NCBI RefSeq assembly: GCF_900537995.1
Contig: NZ_LR027880.1
Location: forward strand, 821,501-885,500
Direction of reading: 5' to 3'
DNA from: Roseburia intestinalis L1-82
Lineage (GTDB): Bacteria > Bacillota > Clostridia > Lachnospirales > Lachnospiraceae
DNA: 64,000 bases
Below are positions 1 through 7,722 of this stretch, piece after piece (positions within the stretch are counted from its first letter, which is position 1; each line of letters starts with the position of its first letter). The notes beneath the pieces were generated by a model that saw only the letters and a program-made list of their open reading frames with translations, ran no database searches and was not told the origin of the DNA. Position numbers and translations under genes: made by a program.

Positions 1-267
1 CAGAATAACATGAAAACAGAAGTGTTAGAGAAGTGGTTAAAGAAAAGCAGAAAACTTCTGGATGATAAAAAATTATTTGAAAAAAAATATAAGGATACAT
101 TAAAAAACCTGAGAAAGTACAAAAAATATGTAGATGAATTACAAAGTCAGGGAATTATTAGTGAAATTAAGCTTCCTGATGTGGAGGATACACCGAAATC
201 AGAGCAGCAATTGCAGCGAGATGCTTTCAAAAATAAAATTTGGAAGAAAATTAAAAAAATGTTTTGA
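1..267 (+). CDS. C-terminal end of a lysine-rich coiled-coil protein (5'-truncated by window edge)
   Basis: The reading frame is open from base 1, and the first ATG (position 10) has no ribosome site before it, so this is most likely the tail of a longer gene starting outside the window. The visible 88 residues are very rich in Lys, Leu and Glu and look like an amphipathic coiled coil, ending in a basic KNKIWKKIKKMF tail. Such tails occur on membrane-associated glycosyltransferases and methyltransferases of surface-polysaccharide loci, which fits the neighbourhood, but no catalytic domain is visible. Function unknown. A terminator follows directly. Confidence 0.5.
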   Translation, partial: QNNMKTEVLEKWLKKSRKLLDDKKLFEKKYKDTLKNLRKYKKYVDELQSQGIISEIKLPDVEDTPKSEQQLQRDAFKNKIWKKIKKMF

Positions 268-271
268 TTAT

Positions 272-317
272 AAAAAGCAGATGGTTTATTTGAAAGATTC
301 AAATGCCATCTGCTTTT
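272..317. terminator. Bidirectional intrinsic terminator
   Basis: The arms AAAGCAGATGG and CCATCTGCTTT form an 11-bp stem, with a further TTTGAA/TTCAAA pairing inside the loop. It is followed by a short T run on the plus strand and by TTTTTAT on the minus strand. It lies between the convergent ends of the truncated ORF (stop at 267) and the minus-strand beta-helix gene (stop at 351), so it can serve both. Confidence 0.75.
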
Positions 318-350
318 GTTATGATAGTGTAGTTGTATTATAAAAATTGG

Positions 351-3300
351 TTATTTGATCTTGATGGATACAATCTTACTATCTAGTCCATAAACTGTAG
401 TTTTTCCTATTGTAGTGTATGGAACAATTTTATAGTAATAAGTAGACTTCCTCTTTAATTTAGAATCTTTATAGGTAATGGTTTTATTCTTTTTTATCGT
501 AGAAATTTTTGTATAGCTGCCATTTTTGGAGGCTGAACGATAAACAACATAGCCGGAAGCTGATGAAAGTTTTTTCCAATTTAATGTAGCTGTTTTTGCT
601 GACTTTGATTTTCCGGAAAGTGATTTTACAGTTAATGTATTAACATAACTGGAATTAACTTTTACATTATTATAAGTATTCTTTTTGAAAGTATTCGGAT
701 AAACAGTCCCCTTTACTTTGGAAGAAAGAATAATCGCCCTACTACAGGAAGAGATTGTATTGCTGCTAAGAATAAGTTTACCTGAGTCAGCACGGATACC
801 ATCAATTTTTTTTGAATTGCCTGTTATGATATTTTTCTTCAACGTAATTGCGTAGGAGGTAGAGGCAGGGTTGCAATAAATAGGGTAAGCCTTGCATTTT
901 TTTATTGTATTTCCACTGATCGTCATTTTGCACTTTACAGAGTTGATCGCAATTCCTTTATCTTTTCCAGAGGTAATGGTATTGTCGGATATTGTACCTG
1001 TTTTGCTTTTGGTAAAGATAAAAATACCTGTATTGGCAGGTTTGCTGATTGAGTTGCCAGAGATAGTTCTTGCAGTACTCTTTTCGGCACAGATGCCATA
1101 CTTACCAGGTGAGGTAATTTGATTATTCGCAATGGTAGAAACTTTGCTGTTGTTATATACATGTACACCAGTAATAGCAGGTGATTGTATCGTATTGGCT
1201 TTTATGGTTTTGGCAGTAGCACAATCGATAAATACACCATGTTTTCCAGAAGCATTAATGGTATTACTGGAAAGTTTATTTACTGTACATTTGTTATGCA
1301 AAAATACACTGTTTGTTTTTGCAGAAGAAAGCGTATTTTTACTTATTTCAGTGACTGTGCTTCCGTCAATGTTAATGTTGACATTTCCGGCAGAAATATT
1401 GTTGTCTGTGATTAAGTCAACATTAGAATTATTATAAATAAATATTCCGTTGATACCAGGCTTGTTAACCGTATTTGAAGAAATATTCGTAGCACTGGCA
1501 TTTTCTATCATAATAGCATTGTTAGTTGGTGTAGTTACTGTATTCCCTGAAATGGATTTTGCAGAGGATTTTTCAAATATATGTATGCCGGAAAGGGGCT
1601 TATTGATTGTATTATTGTCAATGATTCCATTGGTAGAGGATTCGCGTAACTGTATGCCATAGAAGGTATTTTTAGGCTTTGAAACCTGAGAATAAGTTAT
1701 TGTATTTCCAGTTATTGTTGAGTTCCTGGCGTCTTGCAGACGGATTCCATGTCCATCCGTATTGATCGTATTATCGGAGATGGTTATGCCGCTGATAAAA
1801 TAATTACCTGCAGGAATTGTATCTCCAGAGCCGGTAGTGGCAGAACCTAGATTTAAACCACTGACAAAAATAGCGGCATTTTCGTAATCTTCATAAGGGT
1901 CATTACCTGAAGCTGCAATTGTATTATTGCTGATAACCATTTTTTGATTGTTCACAGGAGTTTGATATGTAACCGGGGTTGATGATGGAATATGTCCTTC
2001 TTTTACTGCTGTGGAAGCAAGAAAAGTACCACTTTCACGAACGGAATATATCATGATACCTTGCGGAGTATCAGTTATGGTATTGCCTGTAATAGTACAG
2101 TTGATGTAATTCATTGCCTGTATAGCTAGACTCTTAAGACTGGTAAATGTATTGTTGGAAATTTCTATCGTGTCTACTGGATTGTTTAGTATTGCAGTGT
2201 GACTACCAATACCACGTGGAACATTTTTAAAGGAGCAACCGGTAATTTTTACATTCTTTAAAGGAAGATCTTCAGATAGATAACCGGACAAGTGAGATTC
2301 TAGTAAAATATCAAGCTGAATGGCTTCATAGGTATAGGGTTTGGCACTTGTCGATAATGCCTGATCGGCAAAATTACAATTTTGAATTGTGATACCGTTA
2401 TTGCCAGCAATCTCCATAAGGTGAGAATTGGAACAATTTTTCAATGTGGCATTCATCAGAGTAATGTTCTGTGTATGACAGATCTTGATGGCGGTATTGC
2501 TATTGCCATTTTCGTTCCAGATACCGCCATCAATGGTAATATTTTGGTAATAATAACCTGAATGTGTATCATTACTGTCGCCCACTTTTATCATGTTGTA
2601 ATTGCTTCCCTTGTTTTGAGTAAGGGTAACACCTGTCAGGCAAAGATAAGTGTTGCTGTAAATACGAAGTCCTTGTGTGAGAGAATATTTTCCGGGATCT
2701 ACAAAAACTTTGTATGGTAAGTCTGTTGTTGCATTTTCCTGAGCTTCATCTAGTGCAGATTGTATAGCGGCATATGCACTGGTGGAAGAAATTTCACTTT
2801 TGGTTACATTAATAACATAATACCCATTGGAAACAGCTCCTTTGGGAGTATCAAATTGTTCGGAAATTTCAGTATCTTCCGTTAATTCGATAATTTCGAA
2901 ATTATCATTGTTCTCTGATTCTTCGATAGTTTCTGATGATTCAGTAGTTTCTGATGATTCAGTAGTTTCTGATGATTCAGTAGTTTCTGATGATTCAGTA
3001 GTTTCTGATGATTCAGTAGTTTCTGATGATTCAGTAGTTTCTGATGATTCAGTAGTTTCTGATGATTCAGTAGTTTCTGATGATTCAGTAGTTTCTGATG
3101 ATTCAGTAGTTTCTGATGATTCAGTAGTTTCTGATGATTCAGTAGTTTCTGATGATTCAGTAGTTTCTGATGATTCAGTAGTTTCTAATGATTCAGTAGT
3201 TTCTGATGATTCAGTAGTTTCTGATGATTCGGTCATTTCCGACACTTCAGTTGTTTTCAATTCCTCGGATTTTTTGAACATTTCAGATACTGTATCCGCA

Positions 3301-3416
3301 ATAGAATCGATATCTTGAATATTCGGTGATGCATATGATGATGAAGTGGATGACAGTAATAAAGCTGTACCCAGAATACAACTGCATACTGTCTTAAAAA
3401 AACATTTCTTTTTCAT
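351..3416 (-). CDS. Secreted right-handed beta-helix protein with Ser/Thr/Glu repeat stalk and FnIII-like C-terminus
   Basis: 1021 residues. The N-terminus is a classical signal peptide (KKK, hydrophobic core, likely cleavage near SSYAS, about residue 30). Residues of about 60-170 are a low-complexity stalk of repeated ETTESS hexapeptides. After a short linker comes a long parallel beta-helix region (about 200-920) with many turns of the ISGNTI / NTVxxPxxxGIFIYNNS type, as in pectate-lyase-like and NosD/PbH1 proteins. The last ~90 residues resemble a fibronectin type III domain (SGYVVYRSASKNGSY, YYYKIVPYT). No LPxTG sorting motif or C-terminal anchor is visible, so the protein is probably secreted or held non-covalently. 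Beta-helix folds usually bind or cleave polysaccharide, but no catalytic residues can be assigned. A GGAGGT ribosome site lies 6 bp before the ATG. Its promoter region is shortened by the IS1634-type element starting at 3492. Confidence 0.85.
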   Translation of the reverse strand: MKKKCFFKTVCSCILGTALLLSSTSSSYASPNIQDIDSIADTVSEMFKKSEELKTTEVSEMTESSETTESSETTESLETTESSETTESSETTESSETTESSETTESSETTESSETTESSETTESSETTESSETTESSETTESSETTESSETTESSETTESSETIEESENNDNFEIIELTEDTEISEQFDTPKGAVSNGYYVINVTKSEISSTSAYAAIQSALDEAQENATTDLPYKVFVDPGKYSLTQGLRIYSNTYLCLTGVTLTQNKGSNYNMIKVGDSNDTHSGYYYQNITIDGGIWNENGNSNTAIKICHTQNITLMNATLKNCSNSHLMEIAGNNGITIQNCNFADQALSTSAKPYTYEAIQLDILLESHLSGYLSEDLPLKNVKITGCSFKNVPRGIGSHTAILNNPVDTIEISNNTFTSLKSLAIQAMNYINCTITGNTITDTPQGIMIYSVRESGTFLASTAVKEGHIPSSTPVTYQTPVNNQKMVISNNTIAASGNDPYEDYENAAIFVSGLNLGSATTGSGDTIPAGNYFISGITISDNTINTDGHGIRLQDARNSTITGNTITYSQVSKPKNTFYGIQLRESSTNGIIDNNTINKPLSGIHIFEKSSAKSISGNTVTTPTNNAIMIENASATNISSNTVNKPGINGIFIYNNSNVDLITDNNISAGNVNINIDGSTVTEISKNTLSSAKTNSVFLHNKCTVNKLSSNTINASGKHGVFIDCATAKTIKANTIQSPAITGVHVYNNSKVSTIANNQITSPGKYGICAEKSTARTISGNSISKPANTGIFIFTKSKTGTISDNTITSGKDKGIAINSVKCKMTISGNTIKKCKAYPIYCNPASTSYAITLKKNIITGNSKKIDGIRADSGKLILSSNTISSCSRAIILSSKVKGTVYPNTFKKNTYNNVKVNSSYVNTLTVKSLSGKSKSAKTATLNWKKLSSASGYVVYRSASKNGSYTKISTIKKNKTITYKDSKLKRKSTYYYKIVPYTTIGKTTVYGLDSKIVSIKIK
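2941..3228 (-). repeat. 18-bp coding tandem repeat (16 units)
   Basis: Sixteen head-to-tail copies of an 18-bp unit (plus strand TCAGTAGTTTCTGATGAT) lie in frame within the beta-helix protein gene and encode ETTESS hexapeptides. Copies are identical except the unit at 3175-3192, which has one substitution (Ser to Leu). Degenerate units flank the array at 2923-2940 and 3229-3246. The near-perfect identity suggests recent expansion or homogenisation and a length-variable stalk. Confidence 0.95.
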
Positions 3417-3422
3417 AAATAT

Positions 3423-3468
3423 ACCTCCATAAATAATATTATAGTGCTAGTGTACCACCTGAGGTACT
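3423..3468 (-). promoter_or_regulatory. Upstream region of beta-helix gene: RBS, -10 and imperfect dyad
   Basis: Reading on the minus strand, a GGAGGT ribosome site (3423-3428) precedes the ATG and a TATAAT -10 hexamer is at 3438-3443. Upstream, 3449-3468 holds an imperfect dyad with GTACC/GGTAC arms. No convincing -35 is found at 17 bp, so the promoter may depend on an activator or be weak. Confidence 0.45.
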
Positions 3469-3520
3469 ATGTGACAAGATAATCACGGGAGTTTGACAGT
3501 TGAATATTAAAAAAGTTATC

Positions 3521-3546
3521 GCAGGTCGCATAAAACCTGCGTTTTT
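3521..3546 (+). terminator. Terminator-like hairpin at the left end of the IS1634-type element
   Basis: GCAGGT pairs with ACCTGC across an 8-nt loop and is followed by GTTTTT. It lies upstream of the transposase start and would block transcription entering from outside, a common safeguard in IS elements. Confidence 0.5.
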
Positions 3547-3620
3547 ATGTCAAATTTTTCGTTTTGATATGTACTTGTTTGCAATAGTGTGGTATACTTA
3601 AAAGAAAAGGGGTTTGTGTT

Positions 3621-5363
3621 ATGTATATTGCAGTTACAGGTAGTAAAAATAATAAAGATATTTACATTTATCAATCATTCCGAAAAAAAGACGGAAAATC
3701 ATCCTCTCGTATTTATAAGAAGCTTGGAAAATACAACACCTTGTTGGAACAGTTTGATGGTGATAATGAAAAACTTATGGCTTGGGCGAAAAGCGAAGCT
3801 GCCAAAGAAACAGATCTCTACAATGAGCGTACGGGGAAAGTAACGGTTGAATTCTCTCAAGCTGCCTGCATTCCTATGAACGAGACACGTTCTTTTCATG
3901 CCGGTTATCTATTTCTTCAACAATTATGTACGGAGCTACGCCTTGATAACATCTGCCGTGTGATTAAAGGGCGCCATAAATTTAAGTATGATCTTCATGC
4001 GATTCTGACTGATCTCGTTTACGCAAGTGTTCTCTCTCCTTCAAGCAAGCTCAGCAGTTATAATTTTTGCAAAACGATTCTTGAACCACCAAAGTATGAG
4101 ATTCAGGATGTTTACAGAGCTTTATCTGTAATCGCGGAAGAGTCGGATTTTATCCAAAGTGAACTATACAAAAATTCAAACTTCATCCATCCAAGAAATC
4201 AGAAGATACTTTACTATGACTGTACGAATTATTACTTTGAGATTGAGGAAGAAAGCGGTTTGAAGCACTATGGAAAAGGCAAGGAGAACCGTCCAAATCC
4301 GATTGTTGGTATGGGGCTGTTTATGGATGCTGATGGCATTCCACTTGCATTTGATGTTTTTCCAGGTAACCAAAACGAGCAGACAACGCTTAAGCCTCTG
4401 GAGAAGAAAATCATAAAAGATTTTAACTGTAGTGAATTTATTTTCTGTTCAGATGCCGGTCTTGGAAGTGCAAATAACCGAGCGTTTAACAGCATCGGGA
4501 ATCGGGCTTATGTCATCACGCATTCCCTTAAAAAGATGAAGCAGGAAGACCGTGATATTGCCCTGAATCCAACACAGTTCAGAAAAGCTGGTTCGACAGA
4601 TTTTATAGATATCAGGACTTTGGACGAAACTGATGATGAAGTTTTTAACTCCATTTACTACAAGGAAGTCCCTGTTGTTACCGGAGATTTGGATGAGACG
4701 CTGATCGTTACATACTCACCGAAATATAAAGCTTATCAGCAAAGAATACGGTCATGTCAAATCGAGCGTGCAGAGATGATTATTAACTCTCCTTGCAAAA
4801 AACGAAAGGGCAAAAATCAAAATGATCCAATGCGTTTTGTGAAAAATACTGCCGTAACAAACGATGGTGAGATTGCAGAAAACAAAGTATATGAGATTGA
4901 TGAGGAACAGATAGCCAAAGAAGAACTTTACGATGGTTTCTACGCGGTTATGACAAATCTGGAGGGAAATATCGAGGAAATCATAAAGATTAACAAGCAG
5001 CGCTTGGAAATTGAAGAAAACTTCAGAATCATGAAAACAGAATTCGAAGCCAGACCTGTTTATGTCAGAAGAGATGACCGGATCAAGGCACATTTCATGA
5101 CCTGTTACATCAGCCTTCTTCTCTACCGTCTGTTAGAAAAGAAAATAGGAAACAGCTATACAACAGAGCAGATCATAGAGACTCTGCGATCCATGAAAAT
5201 GACACTGTTAAATACCGCTAATGGCTATGTTCCATCCTACACCCGAACTGAAATAACGAACTCTTTACACAAAACTTTTGGTTTTCGGACAGACTATGAA
5301 TTTATCAAAAAATCTACGATGCGAAGCATCATCAAGCAAACAAAAGAAATAGATTTACCATAG
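3621..5363 (+). CDS. IS1634-family (IS4-type DDE) transposase
   Basis: 580 residues, the usual length for the IS1634 family. Likely DDE residues are the Asp in YYDCTNYYFE (about residue 198), the Asp in FCSDAGLGSANNR (about 277), and the Glu in RLEIEENFRIMKTEFEARP (about 455), the YREK-like signature of IS4-type enzymes. The N-terminal ~100 residues resemble the DNA-binding part of the family. An AAAGGGG ribosome site precedes the ATG, and the inverted repeats flank the gene. The frame is intact, so it may be active. Confidence 0.88.
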   Translation: MYIAVTGSKNNKDIYIYQSFRKKDGKSSSRIYKKLGKYNTLLEQFDGDNEKLMAWAKSEAAKETDLYNERTGKVTVEFSQAACIPMNETRSFHAGYLFLQQLCTELRLDNICRVIKGRHKFKYDLHAILTDLVYASVLSPSSKLSSYNFCKTILEPPKYEIQDVYRALSVIAEESDFIQSELYKNSNFIHPRNQKILYYDCTNYYFEIEEESGLKHYGKGKENRPNPIVGMGLFMDADGIPLAFDVFPGNQNEQTTLKPLEKKIIKDFNCSEFIFCSDAGLGSANNRAFNSIGNRAYVITHSLKKMKQEDRDIALNPTQFRKAGSTDFIDIRTLDETDDEVFNSIYYKEVPVVTGDLDETLIVTYSPKYKAYQQRIRSCQIERAEMIINSPCKKRKGKNQNDPMRFVKNTAVTNDGEIAENKVYEIDEEQIAKEELYDGFYAVMTNLEGNIEEIIKINKQRLEIEENFRIMKTEFEARPVYVRRDDRIKAHFMTCYISLLLYRLLEKKIGNSYTTEQIIETLRSMKMTLLNTANGYVPSYTRTEITNSLHKTFGFRTDYEFIKKSTMRSIIKQTKEIDLP

Positions 5364-5601
5364 TGTAAAAAATATAGCACAATAACACATATCACTGCGA
5401 AACAAAAAACGGCTGTAAGCCTTGATTTTACTGGCTTTACGACCATTTTTTTGCTTTTCAACTGTCAAAGATGGGGAATGGAATGTAAAATGTGCGGGGA
5501 GGAATAAATATTGTAATTTGGATGGAAATCCGATATACTAAGTCAGAGGATAGCAAAGAATCAAAAGGATATTTTTAGTTATCCGTTATATTGGAGAAAT
5601 C

Positions 5602-5703
5602 ATGGAAAGAATAGCAGCAAGCGGAATACAGGCGTTACAGATTTTGCTTGAAAATAACGGCATTATTTTGGAATTGCATTTGAGGGGAAAAGGTACAGAT
5701 TGA
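5602..5703 (+). CDS. Possible 33-aa small ORF
   Basis: An ATG with a TTGGAGAAATC ribosome site 6-8 bp upstream opens a 33-codon frame rich in Ile, Leu and Glu (MERIAASGIQALQILLENNG...). It lies between the IS1634-type element and the first polytopic membrane protein gene, 23 bp before the latter. It may be a remnant of a gene broken by the IS, a leader, or chance. The rest of the 5470-5726 interval shows no other gene. Confidence 0.25.
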   Translation: MERIAASGIQALQILLENNGIILELHLRGKGTD

Positions 5704-5726
5704 AGGAATAACTTGAGGGATAGAAA

Positions 5727-7691
5727 ATGAAAAACTACAAAAATGAAAAAAGCCTGTTTGTTGCGCTGCTTGGATGTACAATATGTCTGATGTTTACCTT
5801 GATGTATTTGGGAGGATTTAAAAGTCTGACGTATTTTCTTGGATCAGAAGCAATATATGATTTTCCAGAAACCGATATGATAAAAAATGCAAAAGGATGG
5901 GAATATCATGAAGAAGAAAATGGATATTATATTGTCAAGAATAATGCGGTTAATAAATATCGTGTAGATCGCTATGTCAGGACATGGAAATATTTATATT
6001 TGACAATTAGCAATTGTTCAGTGTCAGAAGTACACGCAATATTAGAATATTACGATAAAGAAAAAAATATATTAAAAGAACAGCCCATTGTAATTTACAA
6101 TGGAGAAAATGAGATAGAGCTTAATGAAACTATAGAGATATATCGCATAGGCATACGTATTCGTGATGCGAAAGGTATCTTTTTTTCTATGGATTCAATG
6201 GAGATACGAAGTGAAAAGGCTGGATTTTCGTGGCAGAAGTTTTATGAATGTATGGGAATGAGTCTACTTATTTGTGGATGTGTGATATTCATGGGATATT
6301 CTGTTAGAAAAAAATATGTTAATACAGAAAATTATGCTTTGGAGAAAAATACTGGACTCTTATATATATTGCAGAGTCTTTATGTGCTGCAGGGGAATAT
6401 TGTTGGAAAAAAGGCAATTCAGAAGTGCAGAAAAATAGACAGAAAAGTGACAGTTGAAATTTTGTTATGTGTTTTTTTTGCATGGATTTTGTTTTTTGAA
6501 ATAATGGGATGGACAAAAGGGGAAAGCTATCGTTATTTTTCATTGGGATGTGCTGTTATTTTATTTGCCTGTGGATGTTTGTTGTGGAAAAAAGAATGGA
6601 AAAATACAGGAGTTATGTCATCAGTCCTGAAATCATGGTACGGATTATGGATCATGATGGCATTATCAGATGTCTTTAAAGAGGATGGGGAAAAGTTTTT
6701 TTCTTATGTGATGATATTTTCAGCAGGCTTTTTTATTTTTGCGTATAATCAGCGATTTAAAGCGGATGCGGTGATATGTCTGTTTTTAAGGGCATTAGAA
6801 ATAGATTATGTTCTGGTTGTATTGTTTTGTATCTTTTTTAGACCTAAGATTATAACAGTTTATTATAATGGAATTTGCAGACGTCCAGAGGATTTTGCGA
6901 TGTATGCCCTGTTAATATTTGCCCTGTTTGTATGGAAGATATATGGGTTAATTGATAATGATGCGTCATATCTTCAGTGGATAGGTTATGGGATGGGGGC
7001 AGCGTCAGCACTATATTTTGTACTTAGATCAGGCGGAGTAGTGGCAAAAATTGCATTGATTCTTGTAGCCATAACATATTTATATGGGTGCGTTTATATA
7101 TGGGTGAAGAAAAGGGTTAGTTTTAGATATCGGTGGAAGCAAATACTGACGGCAATTGCATTTTCATTTTTATGTGTGGTAGTTATACATATTTCGGTCA
7201 AATATTTGCCAGATATTTTGCAGACAACGGTTGTGTTTGAGGATGAACAATTGGTCAGTGTACTACCAGAGGATGAATTGCAGCTTTATCAGCAGATGTT
7301 TCCAATAACATTGGAAAATGTGACATCGAAAGACACTATCAATGTTATGGGAAGTTGGAAAAATTATGCAAGAATGATGGGGTTATATGGAAATGCAACG
7401 CAGATATATAGAAACAGGGAGCCCGTTCAGGCATATAATGGATATCTGGATTTGATGTATCATTACGGTATTTTTGCAGTAATTCCATTTGTATTATATC
7501 AAATTTATGGGTTTTGTATATCATTAAAAAAATGTAGAAGATTTTTTGGCAAAAAAAATCCGTATATATTTGTACTATGTGTTAATATTATTTTTACAGT
7601 ATTTTGTGTGTTTGGGAATGCGTCTGTCAATTTTGGAAACATAGCAGTATGGTGTTATTTCCTTTTTAATGGCGTTTATTTTAAAGAGTGA
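5727..7691 (+). CDS. Polytopic membrane protein, O-antigen ligase/polymerase-like
   Basis: 654 residues. One membrane segment near the N-terminus (about 9-30) is followed by a soluble, probably extracytoplasmic domain of about 130 residues (35-165) with beta-rich sequence. A second membrane segment follows at about 172-195 and then about ten more from residue 240 onward. A large loop at about 490-590 near the C-terminus is typical of the WaaL/Wzy superfamily, which ligates or polymerises lipid-linked glycans outside the membrane. Sequence identity to named members cannot be judged here. It stands 36 bp before a paralogue-like gene of the same layout (7723), so the two probably arose by duplication. 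Start chosen at the ATG after GGGATAGAAA. Confidence 0.65.
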   Translation: MKNYKNEKSLFVALLGCTICLMFTLMYLGGFKSLTYFLGSEAIYDFPETDMIKNAKGWEYHEEENGYYIVKNNAVNKYRVDRYVRTWKYLYLTISNCSVSEVHAILEYYDKEKNILKEQPIVIYNGENEIELNETIEIYRIGIRIRDAKGIFFSMDSMEIRSEKAGFSWQKFYECMGMSLLICGCVIFMGYSVRKKYVNTENYALEKNTGLLYILQSLYVLQGNIVGKKAIQKCRKIDRKVTVEILLCVFFAWILFFEIMGWTKGESYRYFSLGCAVILFACGCLLWKKEWKNTGVMSSVLKSWYGLWIMMALSDVFKEDGEKFFSYVMIFSAGFFIFAYNQRFKADAVICLFLRALEIDYVLVVLFCIFFRPKIITVYYNGICRRPEDFAMYALLIFALFVWKIYGLIDNDASYLQWIGYGMGAASALYFVLRSGGVVAKIALILVAITYLYGCVYIWVKKRVSFRYRWKQILTAIAFSFLCVVVIHISVKYLPDILQTTVVFEDEQLVSVLPEDELQLYQQMFPITLENVTSKDTINVMGSWKNYARMMGLYGNATQIYRNREPVQAYNGYLDLMYHYGIFAVIPFVLYQIYGFCISLKKCRRFFGKKNPYIFVLCVNIIFTVFCVFGNASVNFGNIAVWCYFLFNGVYFKE

Positions 7692-7722
7692 AAGGTTTGC
7701 AATACATTACAGGGAGAAATTT

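Larger units (their letters stand above)
3492..5469 (+). mobile_element. IS1634-type insertion sequence
   Basis: The element is about 1.98 kb and bounded by a perfect 13-bp inverted repeat, TTTGACAGTTGAA at 3492-3504 and its complement at 5457-5469. It carries one transposase gene. A hairpin with a T run just inside the left end, and an imperfect hairpin followed by T7 at about 5410-5452, probably isolate it from outside transcription. No clear target duplication was found in the flanks. Confidence 0.8.

Noticed and set aside
2941..3228. Tandem repeat as a CRISPR array
   Set aside because: Units of 18 bp are directly adjacent with no spacers, are in frame, and lie inside a secreted-protein gene.
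2827..3318. 163-codon plus-strand frame with repeated VVSDDS
   Set aside because: It is the antisense of the 18-bp repeat of the beta-helix gene; repeat units free of stops give a long frame on both strands. No ribosome site or sensible protein ends.
3480..5480. Target-site duplication of the IS1634-type element
   Set aside because: The bases next to the two 13-bp inverted repeats (…CACGGGAG and GATGGGG…) do not match convincingly, so none is claimed.
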